From Siderastrea radians (taxonomy: Eukaryota > Cnidaria > Anthozoa > Scleractinia > Rhizangiidae): a DNA stretch of 64,000 nt. Positions 1 through 11,553 of the stretch are shown here, one piece after another (the stretch's first letter is position 1; the number at the start of each line of letters is the position of its first letter). Made by a program: the position numbers and the translations under genes. The stretch covers positions 23,869,201-23,933,200 of the forward strand of contig OZ024890.1 in the NCBI GenBank assembly GCA_964017195.1. Direction: 5' to 3'. The notes beneath the pieces were generated by a model. That model saw only the letters and a program-made list of their open reading frames with translations. It was not told the origin of the DNA and searched no databases.

Positions 1-197
1 GTATCTGATTCACATAGGTAAAACAAGCAGACATGAGCGCCGAGGGCACAAACATGAGTGCCAAAGGCAACAACTTCTGGGGGATCCGGCGGCATGCCTC
101 TCCGGGAAAATTTTGAAATTGGACTCTCTACAAATGCCATTTTCTGCGTTCCCTGGCCCAGATTTAAGTGGCTGTCTCCCTAAGATCCTCATAACCC

Positions 198-947
198 TTA
201 TAACATAGAGGGCAAAATTACTGATTGCTGATTGGTTGAGACAGGGGGCATTTTTTCTTAATTTTCTTTCCAACGAGGGCAAAATTACTGACTCCTGATT
301 GGGCAAGCGCCAAAAATACTCGCATTTGATTGGCTAAGCGCGAGAGCGCGCTATTTGGATTTTGTAAGCGTCTTGAAACGAAAAGCAGATTTTGAATTGG
401 ATTTGAGTTGTTCAACACAAGAATATAGTTTCAGAGTTTAAATTTAGCCGAGTTGGTTGGCAAAAATGGTATGGTAATCGGCTGATAGTTCGAAGAGAAA
501 TTCCAGAAGGTGAACCTGATCGTTTTACGGGAAACAGCAAATAGTTATTTGTTCTAAAACTACCGAAAACCTTGGTTAATTCAGCGAGGGAGAGGTCGCT
601 TTGCAACACAGGTAAGCTTAAATAAATTTACTTAGTTTGAGTTTTGAGTGTGAGTTTGTCAACGAACTAGAATTGTAATTATCTCAAAAGATGAACATAT
701 GCATAAAAGACAGTTTCTTTCTTTGTTCTGGACGCTGAGTAGCAGTTTAATAAACTGCTTGTGTGGAGAATTGTTTATTCTGAGTGCCAGCGGCGGATTG
801 TGTTTCGACGTGCAATGAAAAGTTTTCAGAAAATTTTGCCCTGTATGTTATAAACAAGTAATCGCATTGAGCCCTCGTAGAATTAAGGATAAATTTTCAC
901 TTGTATTTTCAAAGTTTTCACAAATTGCCCGAGTCGCGTAGCGACGA

Positions 948-984
<37 letters not shown>

Positions 985-1026
985 ATTTATCTTTAATTCT
1001 ACTCGGCCTCATGCGATTACATATAC
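198..1026. mobile_element. 829-bp insertion in left arm: inverted-repeat element plus hairpin
   Basis: The inserted block is delimited exactly by comparison with the uninterrupted right arm. Its first part, 198-854, has inverted ends: TTATAACATAGAGGGCAAAA at the left and the near reverse complement at 833-854. A subterminal GAGGGCAAAATTACTGA motif recurs at 212 and 265. The second part, 859-1021, is a long near-perfect hairpin. No clear target duplication is visible. No protein is encoded. Confidence 0.55.
859..1021. repeat. Long hairpin (foldback) with ~75-bp arms
   Basis: The left arm, about 859-937, and the right arm, about 945-1021, are reverse complements with few mismatches; the matched core includes ATTTTCAAAGTTTTCACAAA. 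The loop GTCGCGTAGCGAC is itself palindromic. It is probably a foldback MITE or a remnant subterminal structure. It is not present in the second duplicated copy because it lies left of the duplication boundary. Confidence 0.7.
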
Positions 1027-2760
1027 AAATTGGTCACAAAATAGATTTCCTTCAAATCTTGTATGTGAATTGCACTTTGTCTGGGTACTTTAAAAACACC
1101 TTGCGTTTGGGCTCTAAATGCTTTCTTCAACAGTTTACAAGGGGGTCCCCTGGTGGACAAAAATGCACATTTTATTGGTACAAAAATGCCAATTTTCAAT
1201 AACTTTGGTAACTCCTCACTACACTTAAAATTTGATGCAGGACAAAATTCTACTGTTGGTTGATAAGTACAACTCTTCCTTATCCTACATTGTTACTGGC
1301 ATTTCCATGTAGTTGTTTTGAGTAGTTAAAACAGTTCCTTTTAACAACCCAGTTTAACAGCTTTTAAAAAAGTAGGAAAAATGGGTAAACAAAAATACAT
1401 GTTAACAAAAAGTGAAACCTCATCTAGCAAATTCCTTGCAGTCATGGGAAGTTAAAGACTTGGTCTTAATTATAATAAAATAAAATCGTGCGGCCAGACG
1501 GTTTAAGAACGTGGCGCCGCTTTGAAACACCAGTATTTCTTAATTATGCAAATTACGAACTACAACCTATGCGTGGAATTTAAGAGCAACTGTGATGCGA
1601 GCAATGCTCCCTTACATCAGGAAAACACGAAAATAGTTTCAAACTACAGCAGGACACAAATGTAAACTGATAACATTTCGCATATAGCTTTAATTGAAAT
1701 GTACAGCATTCAAATAGCTCATTAACTATGTTCAATTCACAAGATAAACAAGTTATGAAGTACATGCCACTCGATGATTGCTAATTGCGCTTTACAAAAC
1801 AACCTTGATCTAGAACTATTAATCTGAGAATAAATCAATAAAAGCAAGTCATATTGCCTATATCACAGCCTGTGTTTTGCAAACTTATTTAGCGAACAAT
1901 TAGTGCCTTGCAAAACAATGAAATCAACGAAGGGCATCTTGTTCTGTTTACATTTGCACCCATTACCTCCATTATTCTGTCATCTTCGATCAAATATAGA
2001 TCCGTGCGTTTCAGAGATCATCTTAGAAGCGACAAAACAGTTGGTTTTGGGAAAATTCTTTGTTCAAAGGCCTTCATTTAGACGAAGCTTTCCATGTATT
2101 ACCTGATGTATTACTTCTCTCGTGTTAAATTTTCCGACAGTAGCCGCTGACCAGTAGCTAATGTCAACAAAAAGACCTGTTGCACTCCCGTTTCTATTTG
2201 AATGTATGATCGCTCACCAATGAAGGGTGAATTCATTTGAAAATAAGGGCTGGAGCTCATGAGGGAAAATTAAAAATTCAAAATTTTGCCCTTAATTTAG
2301 AGCTGCAAGCACATAACCACAGTGTGTGACGTGGTTGCTATTTTTTTTGTATTTTTAGCAAGGTGAAATAAAGTGATAACTCGGACTTTGGGGGGGCATC
2401 TTAACATGTTTGAAAATAAACTTCTAGTTTCATCCAAGCTGTTAAATTCTGGAATCCGACCCTGGCGAAACGTCAGTATAGCAAAAATATTACTACTTGA
2501 TAGAAATATCCTCCGTTGAATACTTTCTGTTTGGTAAAACAGTCGTGGGAGCTTGGTCCATGACGACTTAATGGTTATGATCCAGTTTGCAGTATGTAGC
2601 CCCCAGAACCACCTGATCGTGGGGTACTGCTTACCAAATGTGAACCTACGATACCCCAAAAAACGTCTTGCTTTTGAAATTTCGCCCCGACTTGGTTTTG
2701 CTGCACTTTCTCTAGATTAGCAGTTAATACCGCCAAACATAGTGAATGTCACTTCCGGAG

Positions 2761-3486
2761 GGCATGTACTTAAACGCCGGAACGCCGGAACGCCGGAACG
2801 CCGGAACGCCGGAATGCCGGAATACTAAAACCCCGAACGCGGGAATACTTAAACCCGGAACGCCGGAATTCTTAAACCCTGAACACTGGAATACTTAAAC
2901 CCGAAATGCCGGAATACCTCAACTCTAAATGACGATTCAACATACACAAGATCGCTGAAAAGACAAACAATTAGGGTTAAGCCGCGCTACCGCATTATTA
3001 ATGTTACCTTCTGACTCCCGCCAAAACCATTCTCCTCACTATCCCCTCCTTTCCCGCCAACCATTATTATTATAATTTATTTGATTGCTGGGCTGTTTTG
3101 CGCTGGCGTCGACATGGAGGACTCTCCAACAAGGTAAGCGTATGTACCTGAAATTTTCTCTTTGACTTAAAGCGTTTAAAGTAACATTTTACAAAGTGAT
3201 AAACTGTTATTCCCTTCCTTTAGTCCCAGCCAAAGTCCAGAGAAAAAGAGGTGAGACACTGAATCTTAACTAGCCTGCGCGCAGGTTTTGGCGGGAGTCA
3301 GAAGGTAACGTTAATAATGTAGCGTGGCTTAACCTTAATTGTTCGTCTTTTCAGCGATCTTTTGTATATTAAATCGTCATTTAGAGTTGAAGTATTCTAG
3401 CGTTCCGGGTTTTAGTATTCCGGCGTTCCAGGTTTAAGTGTTCCGGCGTTTCGGCGTTCCGGCGTTCCGGGTTTAAGTACATACCC
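2761..3486. mobile_element. TIR element with 8-bp target duplication and GCCGGAAC-rich ends
   Basis: TTCCGGAG at 2753-2760 is repeated directly at 3487-3494. The ends (GGCATGTACTTAAAC and its near reverse complement) begin inverted arms of more than 200 bp built from CGCCGGAA/TTAAACCC subrepeats. The centre has an ATG at 3114, a GT donor after 3133, an acceptor before 3224 and a donor after 3250. The two mini-exons join in frame as a short Ser/Pro-rich N-terminus. An 8-bp duplication fits hAT-type (or P-type) elements. It is likely a deletion derivative that kept the first exons of its parent's gene. Confidence 0.65.
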
Positions 3487-5870
3487 TTCCGGAGTTGATC
3501 ACAGACTAGCCAGCTGGGTAGTATGAGAACCAGGCTTAATCAGTGGAAGTTACGAGTATCCTCAGATTTTTGTTAGGGATTGAATAGCGGGTGAGATACT
3601 CGAGCTTGCGCAAAAATTACTCTACCATAAGTTCTATCTCCACTAGACTACTCTTAATCTACCTGTACAGTAGACGCCCGTTATCTAGAACAGAAACTCG
3701 TTTCCTCTTGAATACTGTCTCCAGTCATTTACTACTGTCATTGCCGAAGGAATTTTTGATTTCCTTGAAACCCTACTTTATTTTAAATTAACCCTATAAT
3801 GGGGGAGGGGGGGGGGAGTGCACAGACTCTGCCTTTGGGGACTTGAAACTTTTCTATTATTTTTTTAATGTGTGAACAAGCACCGCCAAAATTTTATTGA
3901 AAAATTAGTTGGGAACAAATTAGTGTGGTAGGTCAATGTACAGTGAGATTCACGTTGCTAAGGCAATCAAACTTTGACAGGCGTGTTCATCTGAAATTGT
4001 TTGGTACATTACTGTTTTAACTGAAAACGAAAATGACTTTCTTACTGAAGGTGTCATGCTATTAGATAATTTTAGAGTTCTTTTTATTATTTTTGTTCTC
4101 TTTTTGGTCAATTGGGTGGCTTTCCGAAGTCTTAGGGAAATCACGAAATCCAATACGGTGGATCCAATTGGAAATTATGACATAAATCTGACGTCGTTTG
4201 ACGTCATCAGTATCCCTTGCCGATCTCAAAGGAGACATTCTTGGACAAAATTCTTGGACATACTTTTGACCCTCTAAGTTTCATTTTCATTGCTTTATTG
4301 CTATCGGAGTTTGCTGGAGGCCTGCCCCACAACGGCTTCAGAAGACCAAAGAAGGCCCGGTCTAGATAGGGTTAAGGTTGTCTCTTAACTGCAGCTGATT
4401 ACTTTCTCAAAACTGAAGGAACCTTTCAAAGCCCCAGAAGTGGAAAACAGGAAGGTTATTTTCAAATCTATGAAGACGTACCCAGCTGTACGAGTTATTT
4501 TACTTGGCCAAACCATGGTCTTCATTGTGGTTGTGTGCTTGCAGATTAAATTAAGGACAAAAATTTGTTTCTTCTTCCCATGAGCTCCAACCCTCTTTTT
4601 CAAATAATTTCACTATTAATTCGTGAAGGATCATGAATTCAAATTTTAGATAGCTAAGAGCCAAAACGCGAGTGCAAAATGGAGCAGTACCCGGTGTTGT
4701 TGTTGACATTAGTAACTGGTCAGCGGCTACTGCTAGAATAATATAACACGAGAGAACTAAATGCAGGGAAAGCTTGTTGTAAACGAAGGTTGTTGAACGA
4801 AGAATTTTCTCAAAAACCGACTGTTTGACGCTTCTAAGATGATCTCTGAAACGCACGGATCTATATATTTCATCGAAGATGACAGAAAATTGAGGTAACG
4901 GGTGCAAATGTAAACAGAACAAGATGCCCTTCGTTGATTTCATTGTTTTGCAAGGCACTAATTGTTCGCTAAATAAGTTTGCAAAACACAGGCTGTGATA
5001 TAGGCAATATGACTTACTTTTATTGATTTATTCTCAGATTAATAGTTCTAGATCAAGGTTGTTTTCTAAAGCGCAACTAGCAATCATCGAGTGGCATGTA
5101 CTTCATAACTTGTTTATCTTGTGAATTGAACATAGTTAATGAGCTATTTGAATGCTGTACATTTTAATTAAAGCTATATGCGAAATGGTACCAGTTTACA
5201 TTTGTGTCCTGCTGTAGTTTGAAACTATTTTCGTGTTTTCCTGATGTAAGGGAGCATTGCTCGCATCACAGTTGCTCTTAAATTCCACGCATAGGTTGTG
5301 GTTCGTAATTTGCATAATTAAGAAATACTGGTGTTTCAAAGCGGCGCCACGTTCTTTAAACCGTCTGGCCGCACGATTTTATTTTATTATAATTAAGACC
5401 AAGTCTTTAACTTTCCATGACTGCAAGGAATTTGCTAGACGAGGTCTCACTTTTTGTTAACAGGTATTTTTGTTTACCCATTTTTCCTACTTTTTTAAAA
5501 GCTGTTAAACTGGGTTGTTAAAAGGAACTGTATTAACTACTCAAAACAGCTACATGGAAATGTCAGTAACAATGTAGGATAAGGAAGAGTTGTACTTATC
5601 AACCAACAGTAGAATTTTGTCCTGCATCAAATTTTAAGTGTTGTGAGGAGTTACCAAAGTTATTGAAAATTGGCATTTTTGTACCAATAAAATGTGCATT
5701 TTTGTCCACCAGGGGACCCCCCTTGTAAACTGTTGAAGGAAGCATTTAGAGCCCAAACGAAAAGTGTTTTTAAAGTACCCAGACAAAGTGCAATTCACAT
5801 ACAAGATTTGAAGGAAATCTATTTTCTGACCAATTTGGGTTATGAGGATCTTAGGGAGACAGCCACTTAA

Positions 5871-6604
5871 TTACATCTAACAGCAATGATCATTCGTTTC
5901 CAATTGTATGAGTTACATAAGTGAGCAAAATACGGCTCAACTCTGTCCGGCTTTGATGAACAAATACAAGATCATCTGATTTATTTACACTTCAGGAAAT
6001 CACGGTTCTGCGTGAAAGTACTGGACCTTACATGTCAAACGACCGGATGTTACGTCCAGCCTCCGGCCTCAAACGAAACCCGTGGATATAATATTTTATC
6101 ATTATAATAATTTATGTTTATTGTTGGCCACTCGGAAGTTAAAATTGGCTGATGTTGACCACTGCCTGTTCTTAATTGAGTAGAATGTTGAGTTTCTGCT
6201 GGATATAATATTTTATCATTATAACAATTTATGTTTATTGTTGGCCACTCGGAAGTTAAAATTGGCTGATGTTGACCACTGCCTGTTCTTAATTGAATAG
6301 AATGTTGAGTTTCTGTTGTAGTTTCATTTGTAATATTACTCTCAATACTTAAACAACATTCAAGTTAAATAAGGAGTGACTATGTTTGTGACTCTGGAAG
6401 ATCTTCAATATATGATAATTCTACTTGAATGTCGACTGACTTGTTTTCAACAAATAATATGTAAACTTCCAAGATTCAGCTTGTTAGGGTTCTATTTGGT
6501 CAATTGGCCTTTTCCTCCAGGTTTTATGTAGATTTTGCAAGGACTTTTTCCTCCTAGGCTTACAGAAGGCTTTTGAAGTTTGCAGTATTTCAATATACAA
6601 GGCT
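5871..6604. other. Gene-free spacer with a 118-bp tandem duplication
   Basis: No coding signal is seen. Bases 6083-6199 and 6200-6317 are two direct copies of a 118-bp unit starting TGGATATAATATTTTATCAT, differing at a few positions. The same pair occurs in copy 2 at about 42569-42803. Confidence 0.7.
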
Positions 6605-6608
6605 TTAA

Positions 6609-6991
6609 AGGAGCACAGTCACGAAGATTTCGCAGATTTCTGGTCAAAACTGTGCTAAAATTATCAGTAGCTAACTTTATCCATGCCCAACATTGTGTTT
6701 GAACATTTAGAGGAACATATTAACTTAATTTCATTCAGAGAAAAAAAACCATGACCATTTAATATCGATTTAATGTCAACACGCTGAAAGAATTTGAAAG
6801 TTTAGCCTAATTTTTTCAAATTGCAATCCATTTCCATCCGTGCCATCCGTAGCAACAGACGACAGAAAATAGTTTCAGTGAAGTAATATAGTCTTTGGTA
6901 ACAAAACTAGACCATTATTTGTCGGCGTTCATTGATGGGACGGCATATTTTTGACTTTTAAAGTGAACTAAAATAGCGTGACTATGCCCCT
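6609..6991. mobile_element. Small TTAA-flanked MITE
   Basis: TTAA at 6605-6608 and 6992-6995 flanks inverted ends AGGAGCACAGTCACG and CGTGACTATGCCCCT, which are reverse complements with two mismatches. The body is 383 bp, AT-rich and non-coding. The termini differ from those of the Kolobok-like element at 27669-30487, so it belongs to another TTAA family. Confidence 0.6.
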
Positions 6992-7189
6992 TTAAAAAAT
7001 ACGATGATCCCCCTTCCTGGGGTTGAAAATAGCATGACCCACCCCATTAGGAAGGCTGAAAACGTAGTGACCCACCCCCTCTGTGCTCCGGCCCACCCCC
7101 ACCTATACTTATTGACCAGTCCCTAAGGGAAAAAAGACAATGCGGCGAGTGTTCCGGAAAATAATGTTACGGGTCAAAACAACCATAGA

Positions 7190-7500
7190 ATTTGTAGATA
7201 CAAGACTTAAGCTGCTGTTTAAGACTAGCTGTTGTGACAGGGTCCTTAGGCCTGTTTTGGTGTCTCTTGATAACATCGTTCATATTGTAATTAACAATAC
7301 CAGGGGGTAACCGTTGCGTGACAGAAGTTTCTTAGGATCATCCAAAGCTGACTGTAACAAAGAGGCTGATGAGCAGATACGAAAACAACGATAGGTCAGA
7401 GTGCGAATGAGATTTATCTTGTATTTTCGAGGTGTGAAGGAGTCCCATTTAGTGTAAAGGCCAGTGAAAGTCTTCTTACGGTAAATGGATGTTGAAAAAG
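7190..7500 (-). pseudogene. Penelope-like reverse transcriptase C-terminal fragment
   Basis: On the minus strand, translation downward from 7500 gives a conserved stretch that includes YRKKTFTGLYTKWDSF, KYKINLIRTLTYR, ICSS and NGYP. I recognise this as the region after the catalytic palm of Penelope-type RTs. A frameshift after NGYP moves the continuation (IVNYNMNDVIKRHQNRP) to another frame. There is no catalytic YADD motif and no GIY-YIG endonuclease here, so it is a dead fragment. A related LINE is the alternative. The same fragment lies in copy 2. Confidence 0.6.
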
Positions 7501-7597
7501 AATTGTTACGATGTCGCTTGATTTTTCATTTTCCTTGTTAGGTACCAGTCATTCACTTCGCGTTTAAATTTATTTGTAATTTTCCCAACGGTCACTT

Positions 7598-7629
7598 CTG
7601 AAGATGTATGTTGAAGTATACGAAACGTC
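7598..7629 (+). other. Hammerhead-like motif (weak)
   Basis: CTGAAGA is followed by a short stem-loop (GTATG, six-base loop, TATAC) and then GAAAC. This resembles the hammerhead core carried by Penelope-like retroelements, and a Penelope-like RT fragment sits nearby. One extra base between CTGAAGA and the stem breaks the usual register, and the RT fragment is on the opposite strand, so activity is doubtful. Copy 2 (44084-44115) has a perfect GTATG/CATAC stem. Confidence 0.25.
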
Positions 7630-7719
7630 AAGTTCATAAATCAATGTTTTTACAACATGCGTTGTCTTGTCATGTTCGTCACCGCAGTTTGCTTTTTATT
7701 CCTATTGAACACCAGGAAC

Positions 7720-8040
7720 CTTCTCGGGGGCTTATTTAATTTCAGGCCTCATGAACCGGGTGGGGGGCTTAATAGAGAGGGGAGGCTTATTTAAACATGT
7801 AATCTTAAAATAATTTTTGCACAAAACTCAAACGCTGTTAACTTACTTCTGATCAAGTAAGACTGGCCAACTTTAATTTTTTTTTTCTACCCTTTACAAA
7901 AATACACCAACTGCATGGGCTCCTGTCAACTGGCGATATTAGGAAGGTCTAATTACAAAATCTGATGCCCCAAAGATGGGAGGGGGCTTTTAGAGGAGGG
8001 GGGTTAATAGAGAAGGGGGACAACAGAGCTTTTACGGTAA
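7720..8040. repeat. GGGGGCTTATT-type low-complexity repeat block
   Basis: Several degenerate copies of a GGGGGCTTA(A/T)TAGAG motif occur at 7725-7790 and 7975-8020, separated by AT-rich DNA. No coding signal. The block is retained in copy 2 near 44206-44526. Confidence 0.5.
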
Positions 8041-8186
8041 CGCTTAATTAAGTTTCCTGTGATAATTTTACCAGCCATTTTGGACGATTTAGCGAATTCC
8101 AAACCTTTCGAAGATAGTAGGCATTTGTCAGTTTTTTGTTTTCGGGGTACACGGTGATTATGATCGAGTGGAGACTGGGGAGCAAG

Positions 8187-8363
8187 TGACGTCAGTATAA
8201 CTTAGGAACGAGGTTGCGCGGGATTTTGAAATCTGCACATGAAATGAGCAGACATGTTGGAATTCGAATGCTTTGTTTTCTTGTTGCCTAAGAGTCAGCC
8301 CTGTCGTTGCCTACTGGTGCGCTGCTTTAGCAAACTTTGAGCTCTTGAACCCAATTCTAAAAG
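8187..8363 (+). promoter_or_regulatory. Candidate promoter / 5'-UTR exon of the Schlafen-like gene
   Basis: A full palindromic CRE (TGACGTCA) lies at 8187-8194. About 170 bp downstream a good splice donor (AAAAG, then GTGAGA) follows 8363. The first coding exon downstream is preceded by a plausible acceptor (CTTAG before 11686), so an upstream non-coding exon is expected. This is inference only: no TATA box or transcript is seen, and other donors in 8364-11600 are possible. Copy 2 has the same CRE at 44673-44680. Confidence 0.3.
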
Positions 8364-10163
8364 GTGAGAACTTCTTGATATGCTTAATTTCTACACTTTT
8401 GATTGAATATTTACACATTCTCAGTTTTAGGGAAACTCTAGGGCAATCTGTGCTGTGGACTCCCGCTGATTTTCGAGCGGGAAGTCGGTGAATTCGTGCG
8501 CGCCTAAACTAAATCTAACCCTCTAAAGATGTTCTGTGATGTAATATTTGAACAATTTCTGACGTGATTTTGGTGCTGGGGTAAGATGGAAACGTCTTAA
8601 ACTGAGATTTTAGGTTTTACGTTATGATGAGCTTTCTATAGAAGCACGGCCAGGGTATCGAATCAAACTAAGTTCATGATCGAACGAAATCGAACACGGT
8701 GGGACAGTATTTCTGTGATTCGACTCCATATCAGTTTGATTCCATTCATTTGATTCGGTGGTAGAAGTTGCATAAGAGTAATTATTTTACGTTACAATCT
8801 TGCTCGATGACAAAGCATATGAAACTCAGTTGAATGATCGACTTACATGTAGTTTGAGTTTGATGCGTTTAATAAGCTTATATTTTTTCATGACACTCTG
8901 AGAGGTACTTTGGGCCATTTTGCCAGATAGCAGGGCAAGGTAACCTTAGTACCACTGTGCCAATGTTACCCTAACAGATGAGACAGATGCTGTCCCAAAT
9001 TTCTCTAGTTGGGGGTCAAGTTAGCCTGCGTAGCAGGCGGTTTGGTGTGTTTTTGTAAAGTATTATTCATGAGAAGGAGATACGGCCGCCTGAAAGCTGA
9101 ACCAAGGTCAAACGAGAAAATGAGGGGGGAGGGGGCGAGCCAAAGAAGGCCTAGAAAAAAAACCGCCTGCGTTCAACCCTGTAGACTTTTTGAAATGCCG
9201 TTCACCAGGGGACGGACCAAACGGCATTCCTGATTGGCCGATAGAATGTTAACAAATTGTCAGCAGATGTCAAACAATCTCAGTACATACATGGATGAAA
9301 ATAAACTGGCAGAAAGAACAGAGGAACAAGTGTTCTCAAGAAATCTGCAAGAATCTTTGCGGGAGCTTGAAGAGCTTGGGTTTTCTGGTCTTATAAAAGA
9401 TTACTGCAATATTGATTTAATTATTTGATTCAACAATCCACTTTTCAAACAAGAATGAAATATTTCAAATGAAACTCAATCTGTTAGCCGAATATTAATT
9501 GGACAAATGCCTGACATCATGCTTCAGGCACGTGGGAATTTGACAGATTTCCAACGGTCATCTGATTTTAAAGTTTTCCCCTTCTTTTCTCTCCACTACC
9601 AGCTTTTTGAAACAAATCAGAATGCAGAAAAAACTTTGAGCATTTTGATGGGACTGAAATGAGGTGATTGCATTAGGAAAGCAGAAGTAAAAATTAAACA
9701 ATGTGAGAATCCATTGGAAGCAGTTTGTTCCAGAAAATATCCATACTCCCCCCACAGAGGGTTTTTGGTTTGAACCCCCCACCCCTCTGGAAATTCCATT
9801 TTAGGCCTATACTTTCCTTTAAAATTTTGGCCTTTAAGACCCCCCCTCCTCCTCAGAATTTCCAATGACCCTCGGTGGTGGGGGTATGGACGTTTTCTGG
9901 AACCACACAATCAGGAAACCTGTCAAATTCCAATCTGCCCGTCGCATGAATTATAATAATTAAATCAAAATTCTATTATGAGATCGAGTTTCAGATTGAA
10001 TATTTCATTCTTCATTTAAAAAGCGGATTATAGAAACAAATGATGAAATCAATGTTGCAATAATCCACATGAAATTTTTATTCTATGGGGGTACACTTGA
10101 CCTGGCTCGACTGTAACACAGACAAGATCTATTAATTTTGACTCTGATTCTTTCTCCACGGAT

Positions 10164-10325
10164 GTCTTAGCCTGTATAGCTGGCAGGATTGTTAGCATGT
10201 GCAAAGTTTTGGCAGAGGAGTTGCAAAGCCGTGCAGAGAATGGGGAGGAGATACTCGCTTCTTGCGGCTTCGCCGCCAAACTCTCACACACACAAAAACA
10301 ATTCCGCCAGCTACGTAGGCTACTG
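10164..10325. repeat. Inverted-repeat MITE fragment (AGCCTGNGTAGCTGGC family)
   Basis: TTAGCCTGTATAGCTGGCAG at the left is a near reverse complement of CGCCAGCTACGTAGGCTA at the right. A related but weaker pair lies at 9018-9190 (TAGCCTGCGTAGCAGGCGG and ACCGCCTGCG). Repeats of this type look like a dispersed family. Confidence 0.45.
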
Positions 10326-10668
10326 ATGTCTGATCTGGAAAAAGCTTGGTAAAAGCACGTTCCCGCCAATGTTTACATAAGGTGCACTGTGATTGGTTGG
10401 CAGTTGACATTGACAGCATGCACAAGCCACACGCGACTGGAAGGGGCATTTTAAAATCTCATCGGGCTAAATGTTTGCCTTCCCTCTTCCCCTCCCCCAC
10501 TCGCCTTCTCGTTTGACCTCGGTCCAGCTTTCGCACGGCCGTTTCATCGGAAATGTTTGCTTCTCACGAATTACCTTCCGAAACACACCCCACCCCAAAC
10601 CACCTGCCATGCAGGCTAGGATAAAGTTGGTTACCCTCGCTCACTGTGACAGTGCTTAACCGCCATGC

Positions 10669-10847
10669 ATCAGTTACCTGGGTCTTACTTCGGGTAGGAG
10701 ACACAGAATTTGCAAAACAACTAGTGTATTGTATTCTTTATTGTATGGTAGAGCATTGGTTTTGCCTGTTCATTGTTTTGAGTTTTTGTGTTAATTGTTT
10801 TGCAAATTCCGTGTCTTCTACACGAAGTAAAAGCCAGTTACCCTGAT
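10669..10847. mobile_element. 180-bp foldback MITE
   Basis: The left arm starting TCAGTTACCTGGGTCTTACT is reverse-complementary, with scattered mismatches over about 50 bp, to the right arm that ends AAAAGCCAGTTACCCTGA. It is non-coding. Copy 2 lies at 47155-47333. Confidence 0.6.
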
Positions 10848-11112
10848 AAATAAAACAGAAGTTTACTGTTAAGTTTTCAAATCGAAAACAATTGTAGGCT
10901 TTTGGTGACCAAAACAGAAAACATCTGTCATCATGGCTTTTTGCAACAACTGTTAAATTGAAAATTTTGCTAAACGCACTTGTTATTAAAACATATAGTT
11001 ACACTTACAGCAATACTTTCTGGTCCCTGGGAACAGTATCCTCATGTATGCACCACATTGGACTTGTCCCCACAACTGGTCCCCGCAACCAGGCCCATTA
11101 TTATATAAAAGG

Positions 11113-11553
11113 CTAGTTTTTACTAGTGATGGAGTCGGAGTCAGAGTCATAAATATCAGAAGCAAAGAGCATTACGATCTAGTGAAAATCACACAATGGA
11201 GTCGTAAGCAGAGTTTCTGATTGCGCTTACAATTCTGTCGCTTACGATAGAGCAAAAACCAGATTGTCAGAGTCTTAAGCAGAAGCAGAAGAATAAACCA
11301 GTAATAGGGCTCATTCTTGTTCTCTGTGATTGGTTTATTCTTCTGGCTCTACATACAATTTGGACAATCTGGTTTTCACTATATCACAAGCAACAGAGTT
11401 ACAAGCGCAATCAGAAGAAAATTGAAATGTTCTGATTCTTGCAATCCCAATTCCGTCGCCTTTACATCTCCATTGTTTGATTTTTACTAGACCATAAGCG
11501 CTGTTACAACTCTGACTCTGACTTCATCACTAGTAAATACCAGCCTTACTAAA
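11113..11553. mobile_element. MITE with GGAGTCAGAGTC-type inverted ends
   Basis: The left end includes ACTAGTGATGGAGTCGGAGT. The right end is the near reverse complement (ACTCTGACTCTGACTTCATC, then ACTAGT). A second inner inverted pair surrounds 11270-11370. The body is about 440 bp with no coding potential. The target duplication is not clear. Copy 2 lies at 47599-48039. Confidence 0.5.

Larger units (their letters stand above)
168..2191 (+). repeat. Left inverted arm, interrupted at 198-1026
   Basis: Reverse-complement match to 4668-5866. The two halves, 168-197 and 1027-2191, are contiguous in the right arm, which shows that 198-1026 was inserted later. Near the inner end the left arm has lost about 15 bp relative to the right. 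Open frames here are mirrored in both arms and look like repeat noise rather than genes. Confidence 0.75.
168..5866. mobile_element. Large TTAA-flanked element with ~1.2-kb inverted arms
   Basis: Seen: TTAA at 164-167 and 5867-5870 flanks sequences that are reverse complements of each other. The outer arm begins GTGGCTGTCTCCCTAAGATC on the left, and the right end is its reverse complement. The left arm (168-197 plus 1027-2191) matches the right arm (4668-5866), with scattered differences and an 829-bp insertion on the left. The interior, 2192-4667, holds a nested inverted-repeat element and no recognisable transposase. Known: TTAA target duplications are typical of piggyBac and Kolobok elements. 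Inferred: a non-autonomous or decayed element of one of those groups. An inverted segmental duplication whose ends happen to be TTAA is the alternative. Confidence 0.6.

Noticed and set aside
4551..4958. 135-codon minus-strand frame in the right arm of the TTAA element
   Set aside because: Its mirror in the left arm is broken and no family is recognisable; it is repeat sequence.
9234..9428. Small plus-strand frame with a Glu/Leu-rich helical look
   Set aside because: Only 64 codons, with no homology, splice context or promoter evidence.
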